Positions 53,417 through 63,400 of a DNA stretch of 64,000 nt are shown here, one piece after another (position 1 is the stretch's first letter; each line of letters opens with the position of its first letter). The notes under the pieces were generated by a model, which saw nothing but the letters and a program-made list of their open reading frames with translations, was not told where the DNA came from and searched no databases. A program made the position numbers and the translations under genes. Origin of the DNA: Colwellia sp. 20A7 (GTDB taxonomy: Bacteria > Pseudomonadota > Gammaproteobacteria > Enterobacterales > Alteromonadaceae); NCBI RefSeq assembly GCF_009832865.1, contig NZ_CP047130.1:2170001-2234000 (forward strand), in the 5' to 3' direction.

Positions 53417-54337
53417 TTGTCAATTTCAGAACTGTTTACATCAGAATACACTTGGATTTATTTCACTTTACTTGCTGCTGCTATGCAAGCAATCCGAACT
53501 GCTGGCCAAAAACAACTATCAGGTAAACTAAATTCTATGGCAACAACGGCTGTGCGTTATGTTTACGCGCTGCCATTTGCTTGGGTATATGTCTGGTGGA
53601 TGCTAGATTTTAGAGAGGTATCAGTACCAACACTCAATAATGACTTTCTATTTTACGCTTTAATTGCCTGTGTAAGCCAGATTATTGGTACTGCCTGTTT
53701 AGTTGCTGCTTTTCGATACAAAAATTTTGCTGTTGCAACGAGTCTAGCCAAAACGGAAGCGATACAAGTGGCTATTGTTGGCGCATTATTATTTGCTGCA
53801 CCATTAAGTATCATGGGATGGTTTAGTGTCATTGTTGGTGTTATTGGGGTTTTATTTGTCTCGAAGGTTAAATTTAGACCAAGTGAGTTTTTAGCGGGCT
53901 CAGATGCGAAGATGGGGTTACTTTACGGACTTGCTGCAGGGTTAGGTTTAGCTATAACAACGTTACTTATTCGAGAATCTAGCTTAGCCCTAAATATTGA
54001 TTTAATGGTAAGTGCAGCAATTACCTTGGTATTTATGATCACCGTTCAATCAATCATTTCCGTTACTTATGTTTATTTTGAAGATAAAGCACAGCTAAAG
54101 TTAATGTTAAGTCATTGGCGCTTATGCTTATTTGTAGGTATAACAAGTGTACTTGGCTCTATTGGTTGGTTTACCGGAGCAAGCCTTCAAAATGCAGCTT
54201 ATGTGAAAGCATTAGGTCAAGTAGAGTTTTTTATTACACTGGCATTAACTTACCGTTTATTTAAAGAGAAAATCACTACAATTGAATACATAGGGATGTT
54301 ATTGATTATTCTTAGTGTTGTTATTTTACTGTTGTAG
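53417..54337 (+). CDS. DMT-superfamily (EamA) transporter
   Basis: The 306-residue inner-membrane protein has ten predicted helices in two EamA repeats (about residues 15-145 and 165-305). The substrate is unknown; the family exports amino acids or metabolites. The start is TTG 53417 after AAAGGAACATCAGTC. It stands alone between sbcC and slyD. Confidence 0.85.
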   Translation: MSISELFTSEYTWIYFTLLAAAMQAIRTAGQKQLSGKLNSMATTAVRYVYALPFAWVYVWWMLDFREVSVPTLNNDFLFYALIACVSQIIGTACLVAAFRYKNFAVATSLAKTEAIQVAIVGALLFAAPLSIMGWFSVIVGVIGVLFVSKVKFRPSEFLAGSDAKMGLLYGLAAGLGLAITTLLIRESSLALNIDLMVSAAITLVFMITVQSIISVTYVYFEDKAQLKLMLSHWRLCLFVGITSVLGSIGWFTGASLQNAAYVKALGQVEFFITLALTYRLFKEKITTIEYIGMLLIILSVVILLL

Positions 54338-54515
54338 GCTTAAATTGAGATAAAATACTCACTCTTAATTTTGAGTGTTTAATGCTAAAATAAGCGCCAA
54401 TACTTCGTATGAACGTTTGGTTAACCTTTATTCAGTACTTATCCAGTATAATGCGAAGAGAAAGTAGCACCCAATTCATTAAAAAATTAATTTATAAACC
54501 GTTAAAGAGAATTAC

Positions 54516-55010
54516 ATGAAAATTACAGATAAAACCGTTGTTCAGTTCCATTATGTTTTGAAAAATGAAGCAGGAGAAGAAATAGAATCTTCTCACGGTA
54601 GCGAGCCTCTTGCTTACTTACACGGAGCAAATAATACTTTAGCGGGCTTAGAAAAAGCGTTAACTGATAAAGAAGCTGGTGATAAATTCAGCGTTACTTT
54701 ACAACCTGATGAAGCTTATGGCGAACGCCAAGAAGATTTAATTCAACGTGTACCAGTAAAACATTTACAAGGTTTACCAAGCAAAAATGCTAAATGGAAA
54801 GCGGGCATGATTGCTGTTGTTCATACTGAACAAGGTCAACGTCAAGTGACTGTGTTAAAAGCGGGGAAGTTTATGATCACTGTAGACATTAACCCGCCAT
54901 TAGCTGGAAAAATCATAACATTTGATATTGATGTTGTTGATGTTCGCGCTGCAACCGATGAAGAAGTGCAACATGGCCACGCACACGGTGTAGGTGGTCA
55001 TCACCATTAG
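54516..55010 (+). CDS. slyD: FKBP-type peptidyl-prolyl isomerase SlyD
   Basis: The 164-residue protein has the SlyD two-domain order: FKBP half, inserted-flap domain (about residues 70-130, QPDEAYGERQEDLIQRVPVK) and a His-rich C-terminus (HGHAHGVGGHHH) that binds nickel. It catalyses proline isomerisation and assists folding and metal delivery. In the conserved NHPLAG block the sequence is NPPLAGK, with His replaced by Pro. The metal tail is short compared with E. coli SlyD. Start ATG follows AGAGAATTAC. Confidence 0.92.
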   Translation: MKITDKTVVQFHYVLKNEAGEEIESSHGSEPLAYLHGANNTLAGLEKALTDKEAGDKFSVTLQPDEAYGERQEDLIQRVPVKHLQGLPSKNAKWKAGMIAVVHTEQGQRQVTVLKAGKFMITVDINPPLAGKIITFDIDVVDVRAATDEEVQHGHAHGVGGHHH

Positions 55011-55139
55011 AACAAGCCTGCCAAATTTGTCTTCTTGACGAAAACTATATAGCTGCTAAGGTATTGGTAGCTATATTTTTATGCTTTTATAATTTTTCAG
55101 TTTAACTATTTAAGCAACCAACTTAGAGTAATACCAGCC

Positions 55140-56468
55140 ATGACTACAACTATTGCCACAGCACAAACTACTCGCGTCCTTAACATCTTAAAACACACCT
55201 TACTTTCACTATCACTAATTTCCTCTTTCAACCTATTAGCACAAACACAGGTGATTCATGCCGGTACATTATTGCCTATTGCAGGTAAGAGTACGCTATC
55301 TAAGCAAACATTAATTATTACTGATGGAAAAATTACTGAAATCAAAAAAGGTTTTATTAGCCCAAGTGATATAGATAAAGATGCTAAGTTAATTGACTTG
55401 TCATCAAGCTTTGTTATGGCGGGCTTAATGGATATGCACGTGCATTTACAAGGTGAATTAGGCCCAAAAAATGATAGTCAATCTTTGCGTATGTCTGATT
55501 CAGATGCATTAATGCAAAGTGTTTCTAATGCTAAAAAAACCTTAATGGCGGGCTTTACTACCGTTAGAGATTTAGGCGCAAGTGCAGAGCAAATTTTTGC
55601 ACTACGTGATGGAATTGCTAAAGGTTGGGTTGATGGTCCTAGAATCATTGCCTCAGGATCATCTGTTTCAGTCACCGGTGGACATGGTGACGTCGACGGA
55701 TTAAGTCCCGATATTCTCGCTATGCGTACCAGTAAAACTATTTGTGATGGGCCTTTTGACTGTCGAAGAGCAACACGTCACGCTATTAAATATGGCGCAG
55801 ATGTGATTAAAATCACCTCAACGGGTGGGGTTTTGTCGGATACCAATACAGGTACTGGCCAACAAATGTCTGATGATGAATTAAAAGAAGTGGTTAACGC
55901 AGCACATGCACTTGGCAGAAAAGTAGCCAGTCACGCACATGCAGCAGAAGGTATAAACGCCGCACTTCGCGCCGGTGTAAATAGTATTGAACATGGTAGC
56001 TATGCAAATAAAGAAAGCATCAAGCTTTTTAAGAAATCTGGCGCTTATTTAGTACCAACCTTATTAGCGGGTAATACGGTTGTTGAAATGGCTAAACATA
56101 GTAACTTTATGTCTGAAGCAATTAAGTTAAAAGCGATTCGCGTTGGCTCTGATATGACAGAGAACTTTAAAAAAGCATATAAAGCGGGTGTTAAAATTGC
56201 GTATGGAACAGACAGTGGAGTTTCTCATCATGGCGATAATGGCAAAGAAGGTGTGCTAATGGCACAAGCGGGGATGAAAAACAGTGACGTATTAAAATCC
56301 GCTACTGTTAACGCCGCCGATTTAATTGGTATGTCTGCAAGTTTAGGTACATTAGCGCCAGGAAAAATAGCCGATATCATTGCGTTTGATGATAATCCGC
56401 TAAAAGATATTAAAGCATTGTTAGATGTCGATTTTGTAATGAAAGGTGGAAAAGTCATTAAAAACTAA
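55140..56468 (+). CDS. Exported metal-dependent amidohydrolase
   Basis: The 442-residue protein has an N-terminal signal-like segment (LLSLSLISSFNLLAQ) and then an amidohydrolase barrel. MDMHVHL is the HxH metal pair, DVIKITSTGG the carbamylated lysine block, ASHAHA and SIEHG further His ligands, and YGTDSGV the catalytic Asp. It resembles imidazolonepropionase-like peptidases and Xaa-Pro/Xaa-Arg dipeptidases; the exact substrate is unknown. Start ATG 55140; an in-frame later Met is possible. It stands alone. Confidence 0.88.
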   Translation: MTTTIATAQTTRVLNILKHTLLSLSLISSFNLLAQTQVIHAGTLLPIAGKSTLSKQTLIITDGKITEIKKGFISPSDIDKDAKLIDLSSSFVMAGLMDMHVHLQGELGPKNDSQSLRMSDSDALMQSVSNAKKTLMAGFTTVRDLGASAEQIFALRDGIAKGWVDGPRIIASGSSVSVTGGHGDVDGLSPDILAMRTSKTICDGPFDCRRATRHAIKYGADVIKITSTGGVLSDTNTGTGQQMSDDELKEVVNAAHALGRKVASHAHAAEGINAALRAGVNSIEHGSYANKESIKLFKKSGAYLVPTLLAGNTVVEMAKHSNFMSEAIKLKAIRVGSDMTENFKKAYKAGVKIAYGTDSGVSHHGDNGKEGVLMAQAGMKNSDVLKSATVNAADLIGMSASLGTLAPGKIADIIAFDDNPLKDIKALLDVDFVMKGGKVIKN

Positions 56469-56637
56469 TTTTTAATGACGGTTGTTATTTTTAGTCTTTT
56501 AAATGAGCTGCTACTTTGCTGCATACTTGCGTCATTCCGTAAGCCGCTTTATACGGAATCTCTATCGTTTTTCTCATCTTGCTATGACTTGTGCCTGAAA
56601 GTCACGCTGAAATTAAAAGTTAAGCGGTTGCAAAGTT

Positions 56638-56997
56638 TTATACGTATTTTTCAATACTGATAATAGCCTGACTGTAATCACTTAATGCATACTCAGCGCA
56701 GTTATCCTCGTCACGCCAGTCAACACCAATAACCATCGGATCGTTAGATAAATCTTCTACCCAAAATTCTAACCAATCAGCAACTGTAATGGGGGCAACT
56801 ACATAATCTGCCCATTCATCAGCAATATGTACGCTTGCTAATTCAGTTGTTGACCATAAAGGCATTACGTCATGTTCTTCAAAATTTACAGAATCAAGAA
56901 TAACCCACTCTTGTGATTTAGGTTCTTGTAATCCGTAAAATGTTTGAGTGGTTTCAACGTGTTTAATAAATTGGTTTAGTGGCTCTGGTAATGACAT
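56638..56997 (-). CDS. DUF2750 family protein
   Basis: The 119-residue acidic protein matches the DUF2750 pattern: FYGLQEPKSQEWVILDS, MPLWSTTELASVHIADEWAD and a C-terminal WLEFWVEDLSNDPMVIGVDW. It is soluble with no signal peptide; function is unknown. It is convergent with the amidohydrolase. Confidence 0.8.
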   Translation of the reverse strand: MSLPEPLNQFIKHVETTQTFYGLQEPKSQEWVILDSVNFEEHDVMPLWSTTELASVHIADEWADYVVAPITVADWLEFWVEDLSNDPMVIGVDWRDEDNCAEYALSDYSQAIISIEKYV

Positions 56998-57074
56998 GGT
57001 TTAAGTATCTTTAAATAAAAAAGGGATTTTAACATAGGCTGTGTTAAACCATTAATGAATTTTCAAATACAAAG

Positions 57075-57100
57075 AAGCCAGCTATATTAGCTGGCTTTGA
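57075..57100. terminator. Terminator-like hairpin before the second cassette locus
   Basis: AAGCCAGCT and AGCTGGCTT (57075-57097) form a 9-bp stem around ATATT, with a short T-rich tail on the + strand. It resembles 13387-13414 in stem sequence. Confidence 0.55.
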
Positions 57101-57180
57101 TTTAACAACTGATTTGTAATTTAATTAAAGTGCTTTTAATTCAAGCTTTTTGATTTAAGTGATTAATTAGGATAATTAAC

Positions 57181-57388
57181 CAGTACACTAATTAATCAGG
57201 ACATTCGCTTATAAAGTATCTCAAAATAAAAAATAACACAGGTTAAATAGAACTTTGAGCGACTGTCCTCGATAAAATTTCAACCAGTACACTAATTAAT
57301 CAGGACATTCGCTCATAAAGTATCTCAAAATAAAAAATAACACAGGTTAAATAGAACTTTGAGCGACTGTCCTCGATAAAATTTCTCG
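57181..57388 (-). repeat. Tandem pair of RAYT-derived elements (104-bp unit)
   Basis: Two direct copies, 57181-57284 and 57285-57388, differ by one or two bases. Each contains a 70-bp element (57199-57268 and 57303-57372) with GGACAGTCGCTC and GCGAATGTCC ends on the minus strand. The interior ends TTTGAGATACTTTATAAGCG, as in the RAYT remnant at 14444-14464. Confidence 0.8.
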
Positions 57389-57449
57389 ATAAATTTTATC
57401 GACAGTTGAATAGATGTGAACTTCAGCAATGCCAAGGACTTAATTAGGC

Positions 57450-57605
57450 CACCCATAATAACGTGTTATTAGATCACTGGCTTTCAAGTGGATCCTAATC
57501 GTATTTAGGTGTTGGAAAACGAGCACGCCGTACAATGAATCGAAATTCTTAGAAGCCCTAAAACTAAGAGGCTCACCGCTTTTAAAGTTTGCAATAAATT
57601 GCTGA
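57450..57605 (+). pseudogene. Decayed 3' end of an IS110-family transposase
   Basis: On the + strand codons from 57477 encode LAFKWILIVFRCWKTSTPYN and a tail ending SPLLKFAINC, then TGA 57603-57605. This matches the end of the transposase at 9418-10227 (LAFKWIRILFRCWKTSTAYD). Upstream of 57477 the frame shifts and decays. It lies against the attC arm GTCCACCTCAGGGCGTG in the same relative orientation as at 9.4 kb. Confidence 0.8.
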
Positions 57606-57642
57606 TTTTACTAGCGGTCCACCTCAGGGCGTGTTGTTATAT
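57606..57642 (-). repeat. attC left half, inverted locus
   Basis: Read on the minus strand: ATATAAC (57636-57642), then AACACGCCCTGAGGTGGAC, identical to the site at 9384-9409. The core is slightly off consensus. The right half is missing beyond the IS remnant. Confidence 0.65.
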
Positions 57643-57984
57643 TTATTGTGCCGCTACACTAACTTTAGTTGGTGAAGACTTAGCTAAATCTAAGAGACCG
57701 TAGTAATTTAATCCGTCAATTTTTTTGCCAATAATGAAATAGTTCATTTCATTAGTCATTGTAGGATCACCAATTACGTCATTAACACTTTTTACATCTG
57801 AAAATTGAATAGCCATTAGAGCCATCATAAATTCTATTTGTTGCGTAGGCTTTAAACGTTTTGAGACTTTAGAAATGCCATATTGGGTTGATTCAATTGT
57901 TGAACCGTCAAATACAAAATCCTTTTTTGTGCTAGCGCAAGCGCTAAGAATCAAAATTATGACAACTATCAGTAAATTTTTCAT
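57643..57984 (-). CDS. Small lipoprotein of a gene cassette (DUF6694-like)
   Basis: The 113-residue lipoprotein has a type II signal peptide (LILSACAS, cysteine near residue 16). The mature part FDGSTIESTQYGISKVSKRL, and the later AIQFSDVKSVNDVIG, resembles the DUF6694 lipoproteins common in Vibrio cassettes. Function unknown. Its stop lies directly against half an attC, which marks it as a cassette gene, but it reads on the minus strand, opposite to the array at 1-9 kb. An IS110 end lies 26 bases upstream. Confidence 0.65.
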   Translation of the reverse strand: MKNLLIVVIILILSACASTKKDFVFDGSTIESTQYGISKVSKRLKPTQQIEFMMALMAIQFSDVKSVNDVIGDPTMTNEMNYFIIGKKIDGLNYYGLLDLAKSSPTKVSVAAQ

Positions 57985-58009
57985 CGAATATCCTTATAAA
58001 TATAAACAC

Positions 58010-58157
58010 AATGACTCCCCACGAGGTGCTAGCTTCTGAACGTGGGCTAGTTTTACAAACCAGAGCCATACTAACTGTGTCAACAATATAAAACAGAGGC
58101 TAGCATGTCAAAACATAACATACTTTTCATTGGCTTAGATACACATGCAAAATTAGC
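58010..58157 (+). pseudogene. IS110 copy C: element end, hairpin region and 16 codons
   Basis: The remnant has GACTCCCC at the end, the upstream hairpin region with outer arms GTGCTAGC and AGAGGCTAGC, and ATG 58105 with the codons MSKHNILFIGLDTH. It is diverged from copies A and B, so it is an older insertion. The gene breaks off after ALA-like codons where GGACAGTCAC of a RAYT-derived element begins. Confidence 0.8.
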
Positions 58158-58159
58158 TA

Positions 58160-58220
58160 GGACAGTCACTCAAACTGGAACATCATAGATATTTTAACTA
58201 ATGCTTTATAAGCAAGTGTC
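58160..58220 (+). repeat. RAYT-derived element, diverged
   Basis: The element runs from GGACAGTCACTCAAA to TTATAAGCAAGTGTC, with a few changes from the 47-bp elements. It abuts the broken IS110 copy C. Confidence 0.65.
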
Positions 58221-58349
58221 TCGTTAAATTTCTAAATTTTTCAAGGGCTTTTCTGTGAGGCATGGTCTGAAGGAATCAGCTAGCAAATTTGCGAGCTGAT
58301 GAACAATAAAACCATCTCATTGTAACTAGTCTCTGTTATTACATTAACA

Positions 58350-58389
58350 GCTAAAACAAAGGCCGACGCTGCATCCTGTTTCGACCTTT
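58350..58389 (-). terminator. Intrinsic terminator of the antiporter gene
   Basis: On the minus strand AAAGGTCGA and TCGGCCTTT form a 9-bp stem with a wobble, followed by TGTTTT. Confidence 0.65.
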
Positions 58390-58411
58390 ATTTTAATCAA
58401 TATTTATCAAC

Positions 58412-60127
58412 TTACTCTTTTAATTCATGACTTACAGAGCTGTCTGATTGAATAGCAAGCCCCTCTAAAAGCATTTTAGCTGCTCGGTCTGCTGTATCCT
58501 GAAAAGGCTCTAATATGAGTTCAACATCGAGTAAGTTTAATTCTTCGGTATCTATACTGCTTTGTGAAACAGCGGCTAATTTACCCTTATACCCAGCTGA
58601 TCGGGTTAATTGAATCACGGTTCTTCTAATATCTTCTGACGACAAGCCTGTGTGTAAATGTGGAATTGTTGAAACAACCCAATTTGCATGATTCAATGGT
58701 AACTCGATGATAAATTCAGCATCGGTTGCATCGCCATATTCACACTCTAAACCTAACAGTCGCCAATGTTTTATTGCAGCAGGGTTAAAGTCGATACCTA
58801 ATACGCTAATACCTTGTTCTTTAAGTCGCATCGCAATAGCAGTGCCAAGGCGCCCCAAACCAAAGATAATAACGGGGTAGTGAGCATCAGTATGATCATC
58901 CGTCATATTTTCGCGAGGAACGCCTGAACGTTCAAACATACCAATAACGGGCGTAAAAATAGAATAGAGTTGATGTGAGTAGGTGATCATATACGTTGAT
59001 GCGGCAATGGTGATAATGCCAACTAATGTTACTAATCCCAGAATATCTTGTGGTACATGTCCTAAGCTAATACCCATCGCAATGAAAATTAATGAAAATT
59101 CACTAATTTGAGCTACGGTTAAACCAGCAAGGAAACCTGTTCTTTTACCATAGCCCATAAGCCCCATAATAATCATGACAATGAGTGGATTACCAATAAG
59201 CACAAACAGTGAGAAAAGCATTGCGCCTGGTAGATGCGCGCCTAATAAAGACAAGTCTAATGTTGCGCCTAAGGCGATAAAGAAAAACAGCAATAAAAAG
59301 TCACGTAAGGGCGCAAGTCTGGCAGCGATACTTTCTCGATAAGGGGTTGAAGCTAAGGCAACACCTGCAAGTAATCCACCCACTTCCATACCTAAACCGA
59401 CGATGTCTCCTATGGCGGCAAAAAGGGCTGCTTGTGCAATGGCGTATATCACTAATAGCTCAGGCGCTTTAGCTAGTTTTTCAGTAAGAGGGTTAGCTAT
59501 ATAACGCACAAAAATAATAACAAAACCCAGTAATCCAACACCTGAAATGACAACTTGCCAAACGGATGAATTATTTGAATCGCCATGCCCAGAGCCAATA
59601 CCAATAGTTGCTAATATAATCATAGCCACTACAACAACAAGATCTTGAACAATTAAAAAACCCAGCGCGATTTGGCCATGTAATGATTCAATTTCTCGTT
59701 TATCAGAAAGTAACTTTACAATGATAATAGTTGAAGAAAAAGTAAGTGATACTGCAACATAAAGACTAGTGATATGGTCTAGGCCAATACCTAAGCCTAT
59801 GTAATAACCAAATAAGGATGTGAAAGCAACTTGACCAAGACCTGTTAAAACAGAAACACCACCAATAGACTTAATTAACTTTACATCTAATTTGATACCA
59901 ACAAGAAATAACAGTACCGCGATGCCTAATTCAGAGAGCAGCTTGATTTGATCTTTGGAATGAACAATATCCAGTACGGAAGGTCCTGCTATTAACCCCA
60001 CTGCAATGAAACTTACAATAAGGGGTTGCCTTAATAATAGTCCGATAAATCCCATGAGTGCAGCTAACACGAGCAGCGCTGCTATTTCAGTAAATGACGA
60101 CTGTGAAATTAGTTCAATTAAATTCAT
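58412..60127 (-). CDS. CPA2 monovalent cation:proton antiporter (KefB/YbaL type)
   Basis: The 571-residue protein has an N-terminal Na+/H+ exchanger domain (residues about 10-385, about 12 helices, with the LLSELGIAVLLFLVGIKLD core) and a C-terminal TrkA-N (RCK) domain (about 415-530). Its NAD-binding GLGRLGTAIAMRL marks nucleotide control. It exchanges K+ or Na+ for H+ at the inner membrane. No KefF-like ancillary gene is adjacent, so it is closer to YbaL than KefB/C. The C-terminus is short (SVSHELKE). Confidence 0.88.
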   Translation of the reverse strand: MNLIELISQSSFTEIAALLVLAALMGFIGLLLRQPLIVSFIAVGLIAGPSVLDIVHSKDQIKLLSELGIAVLLFLVGIKLDVKLIKSIGGVSVLTGLGQVAFTSLFGYYIGLGIGLDHITSLYVAVSLTFSSTIIIVKLLSDKREIESLHGQIALGFLIVQDLVVVVAMIILATIGIGSGHGDSNNSSVWQVVISGVGLLGFVIIFVRYIANPLTEKLAKAPELLVIYAIAQAALFAAIGDIVGLGMEVGGLLAGVALASTPYRESIAARLAPLRDFLLLFFFIALGATLDLSLLGAHLPGAMLFSLFVLIGNPLIVMIIMGLMGYGKRTGFLAGLTVAQISEFSLIFIAMGISLGHVPQDILGLVTLVGIITIAASTYMITYSHQLYSIFTPVIGMFERSGVPRENMTDDHTDAHYPVIIFGLGRLGTAIAMRLKEQGISVLGIDFNPAAIKHWRLLGLECEYGDATDAEFIIELPLNHANWVVSTIPHLHTGLSSEDIRRTVIQLTRSAGYKGKLAAVSQSSIDTEELNLLDVELILEPFQDTADRAAKMLLEGLAIQSDSSVSHELKE

Positions 60128-60411
60128 TACATAATCCCTATCCTGTGAATATAGTATTCGATAATTTTACATTAATAGGGGGCGAGTGAATATATTAATT
60201 ATTGAATAACATAGTTTTTATAAGGTTATTTGATCTGGATACTTAATTATAATAATAACGATGAAGTTAGCGCGTTAATTTACGCTAAAGTGTTTGTTAG
60301 TTATTTAAGCTTTTTAGTAATCATTCGGTGTTTATTCTCTGAAATACATGGTGTTCAATTCCTGCTTGTGGTTAAATTTAGGGTATCAAGCTTTATACGG
60401 TAAACACTACA
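60128..60411. other. Divergent intergenic region
   Basis: About 280 AT-rich bases lie between the antiporter (minus) and recC (plus), and presumably hold both promoters. No gene or repeat is seen. Confidence 0.5.
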
Positions 60412-63400
60412 TTGATCAATCTTTATCCCGCTAACAAAATGGAAAATTTGTTACTGCTGCTTAATAAAATTTCCCAACTATCTCCCCTAGGTGTATTCAG
60501 TCAAGAAGTGATTGTGGTGCAAAATCCAGGGATGCAGCATTGGTTAAACCTCGCTATTGCCGAAGAACGTGGTATTAGCATGAATATGGGTTACGCGTTA
60601 CCTGCTCAATATTTATGGAAGCTCATAAGAATGCTGGCTAGCGATGAAGATGTACCTGAACAGTCACCTTACTCAAGAGAAGTGTTAACTTGGCGTATTT
60701 ATGCTTTATTAGCAACAGAAATAGTTGTTGATGACAGTGATTTTATCGCTGCAACACGGTATTGGAATAAGTCATCAGTAACAGAAAACGCTTATTCAAA
60801 TCAAGAGCAGCCGAACGCTAACAAAGAAAATATTTTCAGCAGTCAGGAGAATTTAAAGCGTTATCAGTTAGCAGAACAAATGGCCGATTTATATGAACAG
60901 TATTTAATCTTCCGCCCTGAATGGTTAGACTCTTGGCAAAAGGGGCAAGAAGTTGACTTACTGTCTAATGACAGTAAGTGGCAAGCCAAACTATGGCAAC
61001 AACTTATTAAACAACTCGCTTATAATCCAGTAGAGTTATTAAATAATGCGATGGCTAATATCGATAATAAGCTTGCAGCCGATCCCTTGCTATTACCGAA
61101 ACGGTTAAGTTTTTTTGGTATTAACAGCATGGCTCCTATGTGGCTGACCTTTATAAATGCATTAAGCGAATATATTGAAGTAGATTTTTATCATCTAAAC
61201 CCTTGTTTTTCTTATTGGGGCGATATTATTAGTGAAAAACAAGCCATTAGTAAGCTCTCTCATTGGTCTAACGGTGTTGATGATGAGCACCTATTTGTTG
61301 GTAACCCTTTATTAGCTAACTTAGGACAGCAAGGGCGAGAATTTTTAGCTTTATTGCAAGATTACAGTACGGTAAATGTTGAGCTATTTGTTAAAGCGAG
61401 CGCTAATAAAATCATTGAAGATGATAATTCAATCAGTAGCGACAATAATAATGATAACGATAGCAACAAGCCAGCCGAGCGAATTTTACATAAGTTACAA
61501 AATGATATTTTAGCGTTACATGATGCAACGAAAGTACCAGAGCAGTTAATTGATGACTCTATTACATTAGTTAGTTGTCATAGTGCTTTACGTGAAGTAC
61601 AAGCATTACATGACTTCCTCCTTCATCAATTCAATGAATCTGCTAATCAGTCAAATAATACAGATAAGCTAACACCAAAAGATGTATTGGTTATGTGTCC
61701 ACAAATTGAGCAATATGCACCTTATGTGAATGCAGTATTTACTCGAGGGTGGCAAGAATTAAACGATGAAGTACCGCCATTGCCTTGTTCTATTGCTGAT
61801 CGCAGCGCAAAAGATAGCGATCCTTTGATTGCTGCATTTAGTGAGCTGTTAACCTTACCTGACTCTCGTTTTCAGGTGTCTCATTTATTAAGTTTTATTC
61901 GTTTACCTGCCGTAGCTAATAAATTTTCGATTAATGAAGAAGACGGCGAAAAAATAACAGTTTGGCTGAAACAAGCAGCGGTTCATTGGGGCTTAGATAA
62001 ATCGCATAAAGCTAAATTACTGGGTGAGAATGTTAGTAATAGCTTTACTTGGCAGCAAGGATTATCACGTTTATTAAGAGGCTTTGCTTTTTCAGATACT
62101 GATACTATTTATCAAGAGCAACTTTTACTGGCAGCAGTTGAAGGTGATGATGCCGTATTACTTGGGCAATTAATGTTGTTCATTGAGCAACTACAAAGCT
62201 TAGCTCAACAGTTGAATACACCAAGAACGGCTAAAGATTGGCAGACCTTTTTATTAAACCAGTTGGCGTTGTTATTTACCACTAATCGTTATTTTACTAG
62301 CGACACGAAATCGAAAAGTGCTTCACAAGCGATAAATGCACAGGTAAATAATCAAATTGAAAACAGCTTAGCGATTATCGAACAGGCAATTAGTGCCCTG
62401 GTTGAATATTGCTCTCATGCACATTTTGAAGAAGTGATTGATTTAGCCATTGTCGTTGATTTTCTCAATGACCACTTCAGTCAAGGTGATGCTAGTCGTC
62501 AATTTATGGTAGGACAAGTAACATTCTGCTCTATGCTGCCTATGCGTAGCATTCCATTTAAAATTATTGCGGTATTAGGCTTGAACGATGGCGAATTTCC
62601 AAGGCAACGCCAACCATTAGGTTTTGATTTAATGGCGACCAGTGCAGCAAGGTTAGGCGATAGATCCCGCCGTGGTGATGATCGATATCTATTTTTAGAA
62701 GCAATTATCTCAGCGAGAAGTTCACTGTATTTAAGCTATCAAGGTCGTAATATTAAAAACAATAACGAAAAGCAGCCTTCGCTCGTGCTTAAAGAGTTAA
62801 TGGATTATCTTACGCAAGGTTATGGCTGGAACTTCGATAAAGACAATGTAGATGAAAATTCACAGAATCAATTGCAGCAAATGCCTATGCAGCCTTTTAG
62901 TGAAGGTAATTACCTGGCCGCGCCAGACTTAACCGCTAAATCGTCAACAACTCATTCTTCAACAGCTAATTCTTCAATAGTAATTACTGCTTCACCAATA
63001 AAGGCGAGTTTTAATGCTAATTGGTTTAAGTTAGCACAAAATAATGGCCAAAAAGTTCAGCAGGATAACACTTCGTTAGTAATAACCGATGAAGAAATTG
63101 ACTTAGAAACAATCACCGCAAACGATTTAATACGATTCTTTCAACACCCAAGCAAGATGTTTGCTCAAAAGGCATTAAACTTATACTTAGATGATAATAG
63201 CGTGCAACTAAATGATGTAGAGCCTTTTAGCGCAGATTATTTAGATCGTTATTTATTAAAACAAGATTTATTAACTGCAAGTTTAACAGCGTTATCTGCT
63301 AATACTACAAAGCCGATAATAAATAGCACTGAGCAAGTATTACATGCGGCTAAATTATCTGGAAAATTCCCTGATGCGCCTAGTACACAAGCTGATTTTG

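Larger units (their letters stand above)
57101..57642. other. Gene-poor stretch: RAYT-derived tandem repeats and IS remnant
   Basis: About 540 bases hold a 104-bp tandem duplication with two RAYT-derived elements, a decayed IS110 3' end and half an attC. No intact gene is present. Confidence 0.75.
57985..58411. other. Gene-poor stretch: IS110 remnant and RAYT-derived element
   Basis: The 427 bases hold IS110 copy C (58010-58157), one RAYT-derived element (58160-58220) and the terminator of the antiporter gene. No intact gene is present. Confidence 0.75.

Noticed and set aside
60439..60441. ATG as the recC start
   Set aside because: It would remove the conserved LYPAN part of the RecC N-terminus; TTG 60412 fits the family better.
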